Shown: positions 1 through 10,483, counted from the stretch's first letter. The stretch: DNA of 64,000 nt from Symsagittifera roscoffensis (GCF_963678635.1 NC_087062.1:33703651-33767650); one strand, 5' to 3'. Numbers and translations: made by a program. Notes: generated from the letters alone by a model not told the origin.

Positions 1-740
1 TTGCAAAGGAGCTTTCCACAACCTGTTCTGAAATTGAATCCAACATCTCAGATAAGTGAGTTTTTTTTCGGTAAAACTCGTAAGTATAGGAAAAAAAACG
101 CCAAAACATTGACTTTTCCGAGGGCGATAAATTTTTGTGTGAAAAATTTTGTTGAAAGGCCGCAAATGCAGAAGAAATTTAACTAGCCTGTAATTTCGAT
201 TGAACTTAAAAACCCAGGTTTGGCAGGGTAGCTCTCGAGAAAATACAAAGTTTAAAAAAAACGGCCAGAAAACCAAAACTTTGATTATTTCGAGGGTCAC
301 AAAAATTTGGGCAAAGTCCCCTATGCAAAGGGGCTTCCCACAATCCGTGGATTGAGCCCAACGCCTCAGCTAACGGAGGACATAATTCGGTGAAATTCAT
401 AAAATTTAGTAAACCAACACTCAAAAAATTGACTTATCCGAAGACGATAACTTTTTGGGTTAGAAAAAAATTGTGAGTGGCCGCTAATGCAGGGGAGTTT
501 CCCAGTACCCGTTATCTCCATTGAAACCAATACCTCAGATTAAGGAGGGTAGTTTCCAAGAAAAGTAAAAAAAAACCAAAAAAAGGTCAAACAAATCAAA
601 AATGTGACTATTCCGAGGGCCATCATTTCAAGTGCGAAAAAATGCGCGTAGCCGCCAATGGATAGGAACTTTTTAAATCCGTTCTATTCATTGATTCCAA
701 AACTCAAATTTGGTAGGTCCGTTTTTGAGAAAATGAAAAA
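1..740. repeat. Degenerate ~160-bp tandem satellite, at least 4.5 units
   Basis: Units begin near 3, 168, 325, 489 and 660 (spacing 157-171 bp). Each opens with a GCA(A/G)(A/G)GG-(A/C)TTTCC-like block followed by a CC(T/C)GT block. About 110 bp further in comes a 'tt(a/t)tccgagg(g)' block, and each unit ends with '(g/a)ccgc(a/t)aat'. Units 1 and 3 look closest to each other, which hints at a two-unit higher-order period. The array is cut by the left window edge and fades after about 740. No coding potential is evident; the short ORFs here are incidental. Confidence 0.7.
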
Positions 741-1361
741 ATATATATCGGACAAATAATCCAATCAATTTTATGGAAGGATGCAGACAAAGTGGTAAAG
801 CAAAAAGAGACCAGGGGAGTATTCAGGCACACAAGGGTGTAGGCGGCCTGTCTATGCATACCCTGTTTTGAAAATCTGTGAAAGGGTTTTCGAGAAAAAA
901 AACATTTTTTGTGAAAATTGATAAAATTTTCCAAAGCGTCTCAAAAAATAAGAAACCCATTCGTGAACAGTTTCGTAATACCTGTTTTTAACATGCAGTA
1001 ACTCTAAACAGAGATGTCAAGCAACACATTGGAAATTCAAATTAGAAACTCGACAACTTTAAGAAGCGGAAACAAGGCCGACATCTTCGAGCAGACACCA
1101 GTTGAGCCGAAAAAAAAATCGGATTTGGTATAAACCTTTAAAAAGTTTCAAGACCTTCTGACACTACTATGTAGTAACTAGTACCCACCCAGTAGTTAAT
1201 AGTACCTCAGTACCCGCCCAGATAGTACCATAAGTGATTCAGCTGATTTTGTTAAATTAGATGCTAACCCGAAAAAAAAATCTACAATCCGATTTGATAA
1301 CGCTTGCTAATCGCAAGTGTAGTTATTGATTATGGTTGCTTGCTATTTCAAAACGATTTGT
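741..1361. other. Intergenic, no gene seen
   Basis: AT-rich sequence between the satellite and the 3' end of the TTC27-like gene. A short degenerate repeat of the type 'agtacc(c/t)' occurs at 1165-1230. It presumably contains the 3' UTR and downstream flank of the minus-strand gene, but no convincing signal was identified. Confidence 0.5.
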
Positions 1362-3665
1362 TTACAATATATTCAATTTTCGATCAATATCATCAACCAT
1401 TTTTTTCAATTCTGATACAATACTTTCAGTCTCTGGAGTAACATGTTCAAAAAACATAGACTCGACAGCATAAAAGTTCTTCAAGTTTTTCAATGACCCA
1501 GATATTTCACCCTTCAAATCTTCCGGAAAGTCGTTGCCAACACTTGAATTGTAGCTTTCGAAACACTTCAATAATTTCTCAGACTTTTTCACGCACTTCA
1601 TAAACAGTTCAAAGTCGGCATCAACTTTTGGCATGTTGGTCATTTGTCGGAGAGCTTTTACATAAAATCGTATCCCTTTTTCTTGGTCGGCTATGGAATC
1701 GGCGCTCTGAAAACAAACATCTCCATAGCACTCCCATACTTCGTATTTTGTGGACACTTTAGAAGTAACAAAGCCCATAAATTCTAGAAACAGTACCTTT
1801 TGTCTGGGCCATGAACTTTTGTCCATTTTTTCTTTCGATTCAATGAATAATTTAGTTGTCATTTGCAATGCAAGGATGTCCAATTTTCGGTCTTTAAGTT
1901 CCAGTAGCCTTCTGATACATCTTATCGCATCATTCACTTGTTTCAAAGTTACACTTGTGATCAAAAAATTCTCCCAAATTTGCCAGTTATCAAAACTTAG
2001 CTTAGCTGCCTCAGAAAATGCTCGATGAGCTTTTTCCATGTCTTTAACGTTTATGAAGACAGCTCCTAAATTACTCCATGCTTCAGCATTAGTGGGTTCT
2101 AGCTTGACAAATCGTTGAAAACTTCGAAGCGCAACTTCCCATTTCTGTGTTGTCATAGCACAACATCCTAACGAGTACCACACAGCGGGTTGCAGACCGT
2201 TCAACTCGAGGGACTTCTCAAAATTCTCAATAGCAAGGTCCATTTGCTTCGCTCCGCAATAGAACACACCAAGAGATCTATACGCTTTTGAGAATTTGTT
2301 ATTCGTCAGTTCGAGGGCTTTGTGATAACATGAGGGGTCGCTTTTTAGATCACCAAGAAGACACCATAAATTTGCAGTTGGTTGGACCTCTAGACGTTTT
2401 GTAATTAAATCTGTACCCTCTGTTCTTCTATCCAACCTCACATAACAGGAAGCTGCAATCTCCCACATTTCAAGCTTCAAATATATCTCCAAAGCAGTTG
2501 CCGTACATCCGAGCTCAAACAAAATATCTGCATATTGTCGCTCAGTTTGCCATCTGCTCGGCCATGGAAGCGCGAAGAAGGCGACAGATTTATGGTCTTC
2601 CTGTGACGATAGAGAATAGCAGTTTTGTAGATCCTCCATTTGCATGAGTAGTCTGTCAAGATACCTAATGTGTTTTCCATCTATACCTGAACGTTGAAAG
2701 AGTGCGTAGTTTTGAATTGGATAGACTTTCGATTTGAAGTTCACAATTGCATTGATCAAAGCTTTACACTCGTATTCTGTCGAAGTATCTCTAGCCATGT
2801 GCTTTAGGTGGTTATATAACTTGAGACAAACAACAACTTGCTGTTCAAGGCAAAGATCTGGATTTTCGGTTGCACTTGGATTCATAAACTTTGTTTCAGG
2901 CAGCAAAGTATCATCATCCAAGGCTCTGTTTTTGGGAAATTCGCTGCAAATTTTATCGTTCGAGTAAGTGGATTCGAATTCTTTAGTTATGAGTATTTTA
3001 ACAAAAAGTTGGGAAAGAGGATCTTTCTGGAACTTTGTGTTGACTCCTAACTCTCCGGCAAAATTCATTAAAATCTTCGACTCTTCTATAGCTTTTGATA
3101 AATAGTCTGTGGCCTCACGATGAAGATAAAACATGAAACAAGTCTCACACAACTGAGCATACAGAAGCACCCTTTTGGACTCGGAAAAATTGGAAATATT
3201 AGCTTCTATGATTGGAAGCTCTTCAAGAAATTGCTCTCTTAATGTCATAGCGGCGCTATCAAGTACATATTGCCACACTTTCAAGAGACTTATTTTAGCG
3301 ACAGCCAATTGCCACTCGTAGTCAAACCCTTTCAAACTGTCTGAATACAAGACTCGATGACTGAGATAAACCAACCCAGGTGCCTCGCATAGTTCGTAAG
3401 CAGGCACTGTATCAACTGTCAACAGTTTCAAAGCAGATGAGCTGGATAACAAAGTGACCAGATATTCGTCCAGGTTAAGACTCGACACTCCAGGTCCAGT
3501 CCAATTAAGTTGAACAAACGCATCTATCATATTCATCGCAACTACAAATGGTTTCCGAGATTGCAGAATAACTTCGGTCACCTCGTCCATGTCGCATCTT
3601 ACGTCGAACTTTAAAGTGGAAAGAATCCACTCATTTGAAATATTAATTAAGTCGTTAAGACTCAT
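1362..3665 (-). CDS. TTC27: Tetratricopeptide repeat protein 27 (TTC27) homologue
   Basis: A single uninterrupted reading frame of 767 codons from the ATG at 3665. The N-terminal third contains a 'QLNWTGPG' block that I associate with the TTC27/Emw1 family. The C-terminal half (about residues 400-620) carries consecutive TPR helices, including 'AVWYSLGCCAMTTQKWEVAL' followed by 'AEAWSNLGAVF' (TPR W-x-x-L-G and A-x-x-N-L-G signatures). TTC27 proteins are cytosolic/nuclear TPR scaffolds with poorly defined roles; the human protein is only slightly longer. The frame stays open 50 codons upstream, but that stretch contains a splice-acceptor sequence, so I chose the inner ATG. Lack of introns is notable beside the intron-rich neighbour. 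It is head-to-head with the FN3 gene (about 735 bp apart). Family assignment is from motif memory, not a search. Confidence 0.85.
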   Translation of the reverse strand: MSLNDLINISNEWILSTLKFDVRCDMDEVTEVILQSRKPFVVAMNMIDAFVQLNWTGPGVSSLNLDEYLVTLLSSSSALKLLTVDTVPAYELCEAPGLVYLSHRVLYSDSLKGFDYEWQLAVAKISLLKVWQYVLDSAAMTLREQFLEELPIIEANISNFSESKRVLLYAQLCETCFMFYLHREATDYLSKAIEESKILMNFAGELGVNTKFQKDPLSQLFVKILITKEFESTYSNDKICSEFPKNRALDDDTLLPETKFMNPSATENPDLCLEQQVVVCLKLYNHLKHMARDTSTEYECKALINAIVNFKSKVYPIQNYALFQRSGIDGKHIRYLDRLLMQMEDLQNCYSLSSQEDHKSVAFFALPWPSRWQTERQYADILFELGCTATALEIYLKLEMWEIAASCYVRLDRRTEGTDLITKRLEVQPTANLWCLLGDLKSDPSCYHKALELTNNKFSKAYRSLGVFYCGAKQMDLAIENFEKSLELNGLQPAVWYSLGCCAMTTQKWEVALRSFQRFVKLEPTNAEAWSNLGAVFINVKDMEKAHRAFSEAAKLSFDNWQIWENFLITSVTLKQVNDAIRCIRRLLELKDRKLDILALQMTTKLFIESKEKMDKSSWPRQKVLFLEFMGFVTSKVSTKYEVWECYGDVCFQSADSIADQEKGIRFYVKALRQMTNMPKVDADFELFMKCVKKSEKLLKCFESYNSSVGNDFPEDLKGEISGSLKNLKNFYAVESMFFEHVTPETESIVSELKKMVDDIDRKLNIL

Positions 3666-3700
3666 TTTCCGGACTGAAAAGAAAATAAAACAAATTGAAG
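3666..3700 (-). promoter_or_regulatory. Splice acceptor just upstream of the TTC27 start codon
   Basis: Read on the minus strand, a pyrimidine-rich tract ends in TTTTCAG (AG at 3675-3674), followed after 8 nt by the ATG. It is either the 3' end of a 5'-UTR intron or a spliced-leader trans-splice acceptor. It decides the start codon because the upstream in-frame codons would be removed. Confidence 0.6.
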
Positions 3701-3815
3701 ATTTTAAATTGTACATAAAAGCGAAAGGAAGCTTTGCAACACTTAAGATACAGCACAAATATAGCATGACAAACTGACAGTCAGAAAATGAGACGAAGGC
3801 CGCACAAAAACACAT

Positions 3816-4400
3816 TTAACTCGATGACCCAGCCTATTGCCAAGAAATTTATGAAAAACCCAAAAACAGAGAAAAAACTGTTTCTCAGTATAGAACTACG
3901 CTACGATTGTTGAAAAGACATCATACCACTTGTTTAGTAAAGTTCGACGTCAAAGAATAAAAATCCAGACACAACTGGCTGGATTGCTTGCATCACGCTC
4001 GCTTAAATAAAACTTCCAGCTATTAAGCTCTATCAAATATTTTGTATAGATATGCGGGTCAAAAACAGTTGCTATACCTTGCACCTAAAGTTCAAAACAT
4101 GCGAAAGAGAATTCGTCTATAGTTTACATTAATGCTAGTAACTCCAACAATTGGCTCGTTTCTCTGGTCACAAAAAAATAATATTTAACTAATTCTACAT
4201 TCATATCAATTTTAACATATCAAAACGTAAGCATCTTCTTTGACGTAGGCGCGATATATGATTATTTACAGCAAGTTTAGGCGACTTAAAATCATTCAAA
4301 TTTTCAAACGCTTTCTTGAAAGTTTTTGAAACTTGCATAAGCAGAGCATCTTCATGGTTCATACTTGCGCATATAATTAGAAAGATTTTCTACAGTCAAA
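3816..4400. promoter_or_regulatory. Intergenic region between divergent host genes
   Basis: About 600 bp between the 5' ends of the TTC27-like gene (-) and the FN3/TM gene (+). It must hold the promoters of both. I see AT-rich sequence but no clear TATA or other motif. At its right end (4386-4395) 'attttctacag' forms a splice-acceptor-like sequence 5 nt before the next ATG. Confidence 0.45.
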
Positions 4401-7400
4401 ATGACAAAACTCATCAGAAACTTGCTGTTACTGTTACTCAACGCAAGAGTCATTTGTTCGTGCACAAGTAAGTTTCCGAGCTAGTTATCCTCAATAATTA
4501 TTTTTGGAAAAATCTAATTCTTCAGCTGGATCTTTCATCCAATCACACAAAAAAATCCAGCCAATCATTGAAAAAATATTAAAACCGAATTGACTCAATC
4601 TACTCGGAATAAGTCCATTTTTTGTCCATACGCTTTAAGAATTCAAAAAAATTTAGATAAGCTTAAGGAATTCAAAAAAACTGAGATCAACTGCTAAAAA
4701 AACAATACCCTGTGATGAACTTTGACCACAACTTTCATATTATACACATTTCGACCAAACTTTGCAAACCTATGAGAGCAATTTTTTTAAAAATCGCAAT
4801 GCGTTAAACCTCATCGTCATGAGCTCACCATGAGCAACATGGTTAACTTCAGGTCGTCCCTCTTCATTCAGTGTATCGGGTGTGAACAGCAGTCAGGCGA
4901 CCGTTTCTTGGAACTCCATTGCGGGTGCATCCACGTATGACTTCAGTTCCTCCATTGACGGATCCACACTACATTCAGGACTCACTCAAAACTCATACGT
5001 GTAAGTCACTAGCCCTAAATTTGCACGAATATTTATGCGAAATTTACTAATTCATTTCGCGAAGCAAAAAACAACGATCACACTCCTATTTTGAAACGAA
5101 AGCGAAGCTATTACTATGTGCCGGAATCAAACCTCCGACCTGAAGATTGGGAGCCCGACTTCCTCACATCACCTTATCTAGCAATAAAGCCACTACACGA
5201 GCTTTAAAATAGCGGATGCTATGTATTGAAGCAAAAGCACCACCCAAAGAGCACTTTAATTTGCGAGTCAAGTTGGAAAAAATAAATAGAGTTCTCAATA
5301 TAACACTACGCTTGCTGGCTCGATTGTTCCGATACAAAAATATAATCCAGTTAGGCCAAAACTGCGATTTCAAAAACAAGTTGGCACGATCGAGCCATTA
5401 TTTAACACACTTATGATTTGTGAATGCTCATTTGACCAACTCAAACCAGGCAAAGAACCCTTTCTGATAAACCAGAGAAAGCGATAACTTTTTAAAAAAT
5501 TTTCGCTATCAAATAAAATAAGTACTTCGAAAAACCTAGGACAAGATTCCATTCATGGTTTTTTTCCGACTAAGAGGAGAATGAAAAACGAAAAAAAAAA
5601 ACAATTTTAAAACACCCAAAATGAAACTGCACTATTACCGGAAAACAGCGAAATGATTTTGAATGTTCCCGAAGAACAGGTCCCGGCCGGATCCCAATCT
5701 TCGATCTGTGTTACCCCTGCCTCTGCATCATATGTGCAAAATAAAACGCTGAATTCTTTGAGTATAGACCAAGCTATTACATGATTCAAAAATTCTGCTA
5801 AACAAAAAGTCTAAGATACGGTTTGATACCAATAATTAAAAAGCGAGGGACTGAGGAAAATAAACTCGTACTACAACCAGAGCTGAAGAAAGTTAGCTCC
5901 CCGCAGAAACCCTACTGAATCTATGAGAAACCCTACTGAACCTATGTTTTAAGGCTTGACAACTTGATTGGAGGGACCAGGTACGACATCACTGCACGTG
6001 TGGAGGCATTCTGCAGTGGCACAGCCTCGGGTCCATTCTCGGATGTGATCATAATCACCACAAGTGAGATTGTGTCCATAAATTTAAACGGCTTATAGAT
6101 ATGAAATGGCAAAAATAAGAACACGCGGTCATGAACACGAATGGCTTGAAGTGAGAGTGCAAATTCGAGGTATTTGTTTCAGTTCCTGAGATACCTACGG
6201 CTGAGATCAACATGGTGGATCGGGGTGCCATCAACATCGTGATGAGGAGTGAGGGTCCCGTGGATACATTCACCATCGTCAACTCAGTGCTGCCGGGTGG
6301 ATTCCACACCAGCCCTGAGAACTCACAATTCATCAGCGGACTGAATCGAGGATCAACCTACACCTTCCAGGTAAAGCTTTCAGACCCTTTAATTCGTCAG
6401 TGTTGGTTTATTGAAGTATAAATAAAAAACTATATAATGCGACTATCCTATAACGTCTAATCTTATATTTCGGCTTTCGTATAAAAACGTATAATCGTTT
6501 AACTTGAAATCAACATCCTAACTAAATAAGAGCAATCGATTGCTTTTGTTTTTAAGGCTCATTAGATTGTTTTTGCAGCCTGATTATCCGGAAAAACTCC
6601 GATTGCTTTCAGAAAACATTTTATGCTGATCTTTAGCCTCCCCTTATATCAATCAATCTTGCAATAATCAATGAAAAATCCTTGTCGCTCAAAAAAGAGC
6701 AGCCAATTATCGGTTTATTTTTATAATCATATAACTTATCGTATAAACCTGATCTCTCATATAGTCGTATAATCCTATATCGTATAACGGTTTTTCCATA
6801 TATCGTATAACGTGTACAAAAAAACTGGTGCTGCTATGTAATTTTGGATCAAATTAACGATTATGTTAAATAAGTCCGTGTTCTACGTAAATTTTCTGCC
6901 TTGTTTGTTACACATGCGAAATTAAGAACTACGCGGAATAAACAAGAAGCCTTTTTTGAGGCCACAAACTTATTTGTTATTTTAGATATACTCCACCTTG
7001 AATGGGGTCAATTCGGAAAAACTTCTACTGGAACACAAAGTACCCGAAGGTGAGATTTATTGGCATAATCTATAAATCCTACGCAAGCATGTCGTTCGAG
7101 GCTGCGATATCCCGTGTTTTGATGCTTCCTCTATTATTATTACAGCATCTCCGCTCAATTTGTTGTTCTGAATAACAAGCAGTTTCGTTTTCTTATGAGC
7201 TAACTAAGATCGAAGTTTTGCCACAATCAATTATCATTTCTAAACTACCTCAATATGGACACTAACTTCAAGTCCACTTCCGGGAGAACCAAGTTTCAGC
7301 GATAAAAAATATTTCTGTAGACAAAATTGCTGGGATCAATGCATGGACATTTGCCGCCATAATCATCACGATCATGTTCCTGCTTCTGATTCTGATCATT

Positions 7401-7499
7401 TTTCTGGCGGTATTCGTCATCTTCTATAAACGGAACAGACACGAAAAGAGGAATGGCGACGATTCGGATAGTCAAGACAGTTTGAAAATTTCAAAATAA
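4401..7499 (+). CDS. Small type I membrane protein with two fibronectin type III domains (6 exons)
   Basis: Exons 4401-4467, 4853-5000, 5954-6063, 6183-6370, 6986-7049 and 7300-7499 join in frame to 258 codons. All introns are GT-AG and phases match at every junction. Exon 1 encodes a hydrophobic signal peptide (MTKLIRNLLLLLLNARVICS). Exons 2-3 form one complete FN3 domain (A/B strands 'ATVSWNSI', then 'LIGGTRYDITARVEAFC'). Exons 4-5 form a second FN3 (ends '...STYTF' plus 'QIYSTLNG'). Exon 6 encodes a ~26-residue transmembrane helix rich in I/L/F ('AAIIITIMFLLLILIIFLAV'), a basic stop-transfer KRNRHEKR and a short acidic/serine tail. Likely a plasma-membrane adhesion or receptor-like protein; no specific orthologue recognised. 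Unrelated small mobile elements sit downstream. Confidence 0.8.
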
Positions 7500-7605
7500 T
7501 ATAACTCATAATTTGATCAAATGAACTGTTGATATTAATAACTGCACATACTTCTTAACTACCCAATTCCTTGCGAGCACTATTTCAAACCCACTCAAAA
7601 CCAGA
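7500..7605. other. 3' flank of FN3/TM gene
   Basis: Short AT-rich stretch after the TAA at 7497-7499, leading directly into the target-site duplication of the MITE at 7615. Nothing else identified. Confidence 0.4.
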
Positions 7606-7614
7606 CCTCAAAAT

Positions 7615-8055
7615 GGGTCTAGGACAACAAGCCGACGGGACTTCAGGCCGAAATTTAAACTTTACAAGCACCTCAAATTACAATTTTTTCATCTGTAAAA
7701 CGTTGCTTTTCAAAATTTCAGGCAAGTTTAGTCCATAATAAGCGTTATTCATGACAAGGAATCACTTAGGATTGGCATTCGTTAACAATTTCAAACGGTT
7801 TTTGAAATTCATAAATTATAAACAAGAAAATTGCCTTCAAACCGTGTTTTATATTTCAACTTTCCTAAACATCATTTGGAGGCCTAAATTTTATGAAAAA
7901 ACGAATAACTACTGAAAAAGATCATAAAAGTAGGAAATTCTTTAAAAAGATTTTCAAATGAATCCTACTTCATCACTTGATGAGAAAACTTTCGGCTTGA
8001 AGTCCCTAATTTTACGATTCGGCTTGAAGTCCCGTTGGCTTGATGTCCGGCACCC
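7615..8055. mobile_element. MITE, 441 bp, 38-bp terminal inverted repeats, 9-bp TSD
   Basis: Ends begin GGGT...GGACA and share 38-bp inverted repeats with about six mismatches (left 7615-7652, right 8018-8055 reverse-complemented, core 'acgggacttca'). Perfect 9-bp direct repeats CCTCAAAAT flank it (7606-7614 and 8056-8064). A third, sub-terminal copy of the 'cggcttgaagtccc' core lies near 7993. There is no coding capacity, so it is non-autonomous. A 9-bp target duplication with long inverted ends is characteristic of Mutator-like elements; this assignment is inference. Confidence 0.75.
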
Positions 8056-8152
8056 CCTCAAAATATGTAACAGAGGTAAAGGAAAAGCTTTGTGAAAAGC
8101 AACGGAAAAATTTATTAATGTAAGAACTATTATACATTTTGGTTACGTAGCA

Positions 8153-8349
8153 GTATTTAGACAACCGCGTATTCAGACTCGTCAGTATTTAGACAAATAC
8201 TGTATTAACCAATCAGAATCGAGACAAGGAAGAAATGAATAAATAATAATTATTTATTTCGTAAATATGCGTTCTCATCTCGATTCTGATTGGTTAATAC
8301 ACCATTTGTCTGCTTACTGACGAGTATGAATACGCGGTTGTCTAAATAC
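8153..8349. mobile_element. Fold-back element, ~197 bp
   Basis: Inverted arms of about 72 bp (8153-8224 and 8278-8349) start GTATTTAGACAACCGCG and differ at only about ten positions. The ~53-bp centre contains another palindrome around 'aaataataattattta'. No target-site duplication found. It would form a long hairpin; likely a non-autonomous DNA-transposon derivative. Confidence 0.7.
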
Positions 8350-8955
8350 AGACCGCACTCCATACATTTCGTATTGTTTTTACGAGTAACTACCACCAAA
8401 ATATCAAACTTCAAAAATGCTCATTTAACAACTCAATAGCGCCAAGAAGTCATTGGAACAACAAGCATTTAAGGAAAACTTGTCGAAAAAACAACACCTA
8501 TTACTTTGAATTAATTATCTTTAGGAAGTATTAAATCCATGCAGTTCAAAATAATGTAATTGCATTACATTGCACTTGGTAAAAACAAGTACCAAAATTA
8601 CCTCATTTAAACGTTTTCGTCATAAGGAATCATCAGAAATCCAGAAGATATCAGTTTGATGACAATGCAAACGTAAAAGTAACACACAGGAGGAAAATAA
8701 CAATATTATATAACATTACGTTACAAGATGTTCAATAGAAAAACAGAAATCAATTTTTTATGTCTCGAATAGTGCTCAGAATCATAAAATCTGTTTTTAT
8801 TACTCAGGAACCAGCCACAGATAAGCCAGGTATTGCAATGGAGCAAAAAAAACAGATAGGAAAAAGCTACATTGTTGTGTTGTTGTGATAAACTTATTAA
8901 ATAGTTTGCTTTCAGGTTAATGTTTCTCCGGAGTAGCCGTGGTTGCTCCGTGTAA
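8350..8955. other. Non-coding stretch, nothing recognised
   Basis: AT-rich. A splice-acceptor-like 'gtttgctttcag' ends at 8915, 40 nt before the start of the SGNH ORF, so it may hold an intron or a trans-splice site for that ORF. No other feature seen. Confidence 0.4.
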
Positions 8956-9540
8956 ATGTATAGACGCTATCATCAATTCAGAACGTCTTCATCTAGAAAC
9001 CTGCTGATTGCAGACTCTCAAGTAAGGAATCTATTTTTTCCGAATTTCAACATTTTGTCTCTACCTGGAGCTCGGATTGGCAGTGTGATCGACTTCTTGC
9101 CGGAAAAGGGTAAATACGATCTAATTGTACTTTTCATTGGTGGTAACGACGCATACGAACGCAACGTACCATCTTCTGTCTCCGAACAGGATATAGCCAA
9201 CGAGATGTCAAAATTAGCAGATGAATTATCCCTACGCGCCCCAAAAATCTTTATCCTTGGCATTCCACATCGCGGTGAGTACAGAAAGAGAGCATCAGAC
9301 GTGAACGGATTTCTGAGAACAAAAAAAGGAAACTGGAAATACAGAGGTCTGTGCGACAAAATTTACTGCATATACCATCTTAAAGAAGACGAAGTCCATC
9401 TAAACAAAGAGGGTCTAAGAGGTATCCAGAGCATCCTGAAAAACAAGGTTTTGTACACAAAATACTCAGACTCGTGCAATAGAGAAGGTCACCTGGCAAC
9501 ATTTGAGTGTCGATTTCGGAATTGCAACTGCACCTATTAA
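8956..9540 (+). CDS. SGNH/GDSL hydrolase-like protein, 194 aa
   Basis: Intact ORF with the spaced SGNH-hydrolase blocks. Block I is 'LLIADSQVRNL' near residue 17 (GDS-type motif with A for G). The 'VLFIGGNDAYERN' block (G-x-N-D) is near residue 57, and 'EDEVHLNKEGLRGI' (D-x-x-H) near residue 143. Ser, Asn and the Asp/His pair expected for an esterase/acetylhydrolase are therefore present. A small Cys-rich tail (C-x-F-R-N-C-N-C) follows. An in-frame TAA directly precedes the ATG, fixing the start. Element 1 is inserted 8 bp after its stop codon. It is either a host gene or a leading ORF of the LINE whose remainder starts on the far side of element 1: SGNH esterase domains are known in ORF1 of CR1/L2-group LINEs. 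It is not closely similar to the SGNH module inside element 1. Confidence 0.65.
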   Translation: MYRRYHQFRTSSSRNLLIADSQVRNLFFPNFNILSLPGARIGSVIDFLPEKGKYDLIVLFIGGNDAYERNVPSSVSEQDIANEMSKLADELSLRAPKIFILGIPHRGEYRKRASDVNGFLRTKKGNWKYRGLCDKIYCIYHLKEDEVHLNKEGLRGIQSILKNKVLYTKYSDSCNREGHLATFECRFRNCNCTY

Positions 9541-9548
9541 GTAAGTTT

Positions 9549-10469
9549 GTAACATTCGCCCGGAAGATACATATCGACGGATAACAAAACTAAGTCTTAA
9601 GACGACTGGCTAGCGTCTAAACAGAGCTTTGCATGTTTTTCACCGTCTCTACCAAGCCAGTACTTTTCGGTGGTCTTTTCCAACATCGGGTCGACAAAAA
9701 CGTTACTATTCTCCGGCTTCGACCAGAACGCTCAAACTAACTGAATTACATGCAAAAATAGTGAGCTCATGGCTGGGTCTCAGTATCCCCAGACCACGAG
9801 ATCACTCCTAAAAACAGGGCTACTACTTATTATATTACTATTGTTTTTGTTCAGTAGATAAAAATCATCATCTCCATCGAAGATGGATCAACCCTTTCCC
9901 CCCCAACTCTTAGCACCTCATCCTTGTCAAAACTAATTCAAATATCAGTTAAATTCAGGTCAGGACATGAAAGGATGCTAAAAGTTTATGTGAGTTAATA
10001 AAAGTCTCCGTCCCGAGACCCTTCCGGATTCTTGAATCTGCTGAATCAAGCTCCTTGTTCTTGATTTCTTGCTAATCCGGAAGGCTGGCTTCTTACCCTT
10101 CACCGTTGTTCGCAACGGCCTTGCAACTATTGTAGCAGCACAATAGTTGCAACTCGGAACGCTCTCTGCTATTCTGTAGTTCGTTGTCGTTTTCCAATCT
10201 CGATTTCGTACTGTTCGCAATCGCAGATAAAGTTGTTCTGTTTTTCACTCGCTTTTCGTTAAAATGGCCGTTTCAGCATTTCTCAGAAATGTGACGTCAT
10301 CATTCGAATTTTTGAAAATTTAAAATACTAGAATATTCTAGCCCTCACCGTTTGGCTAAACGTTCCAATAACGTCGCTAATCCTTCGAAATCATCAACTC
10401 GGAAGGCTTACTGCTCAAAATTCGAATCCTGCATAAATTGCATTTTGGCCATTCTGGTCGAATGTCACA
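9549..10469 (-). repeat. 3' LTR of element 1
   Basis: 921 bp. On the plus strand it starts GTAACATTCG and ends GAATGTCACA. Aligns along its whole length with 33181-34102, with about four substitutions plus one missing T near 10205. Contains two tandem hairpins at 10103-10152. Confidence 0.95.
10103..10152. other. Paired hairpins in the LTR
   Basis: Two perfect stem-loops side by side: 6-bp stem CCGTTG/CAACGG around TTCG (10103-10118), and 13-bp stem TTGCAACTATTGT/ACAATAGTTGCAA around AGCAGC (10121-10152). The same pair is in the other LTR at 33735-33784. A diverged version occurs in the element 3 LTR near 60010-60040. Confidence 0.7.
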
Positions 10470-10483
10470 TACTCCCCGGACAG
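10470..10483 (-). promoter_or_regulatory. Polypurine tract of element 1
   Basis: On the minus strand GTCCGGGGAGTA immediately precedes the 3' LTR, the position of the plus-strand primer. The same sequence precedes the 3' LTR of element 2 (35263-35274). The tract is short and G-rich, with its core repeated inside pol. Confidence 0.7.

Noticed and set aside
5649-5761. Possible extra FN3 exon in the second intron of the FN3/TM gene
   Set aside because: It has an AG before it and an open frame, but leaving needs either a non-canonical GA donor or a poor acceptor. Direct joining of 4853-5000 to 5954-6063 gives a complete canonical FN3 domain with matching phase.
6440-6830. CGTATAA-rich segment in a host intron as a MITE
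   Set aside because: Repeated short motif visible, but no convincing inverted ends or target duplication.
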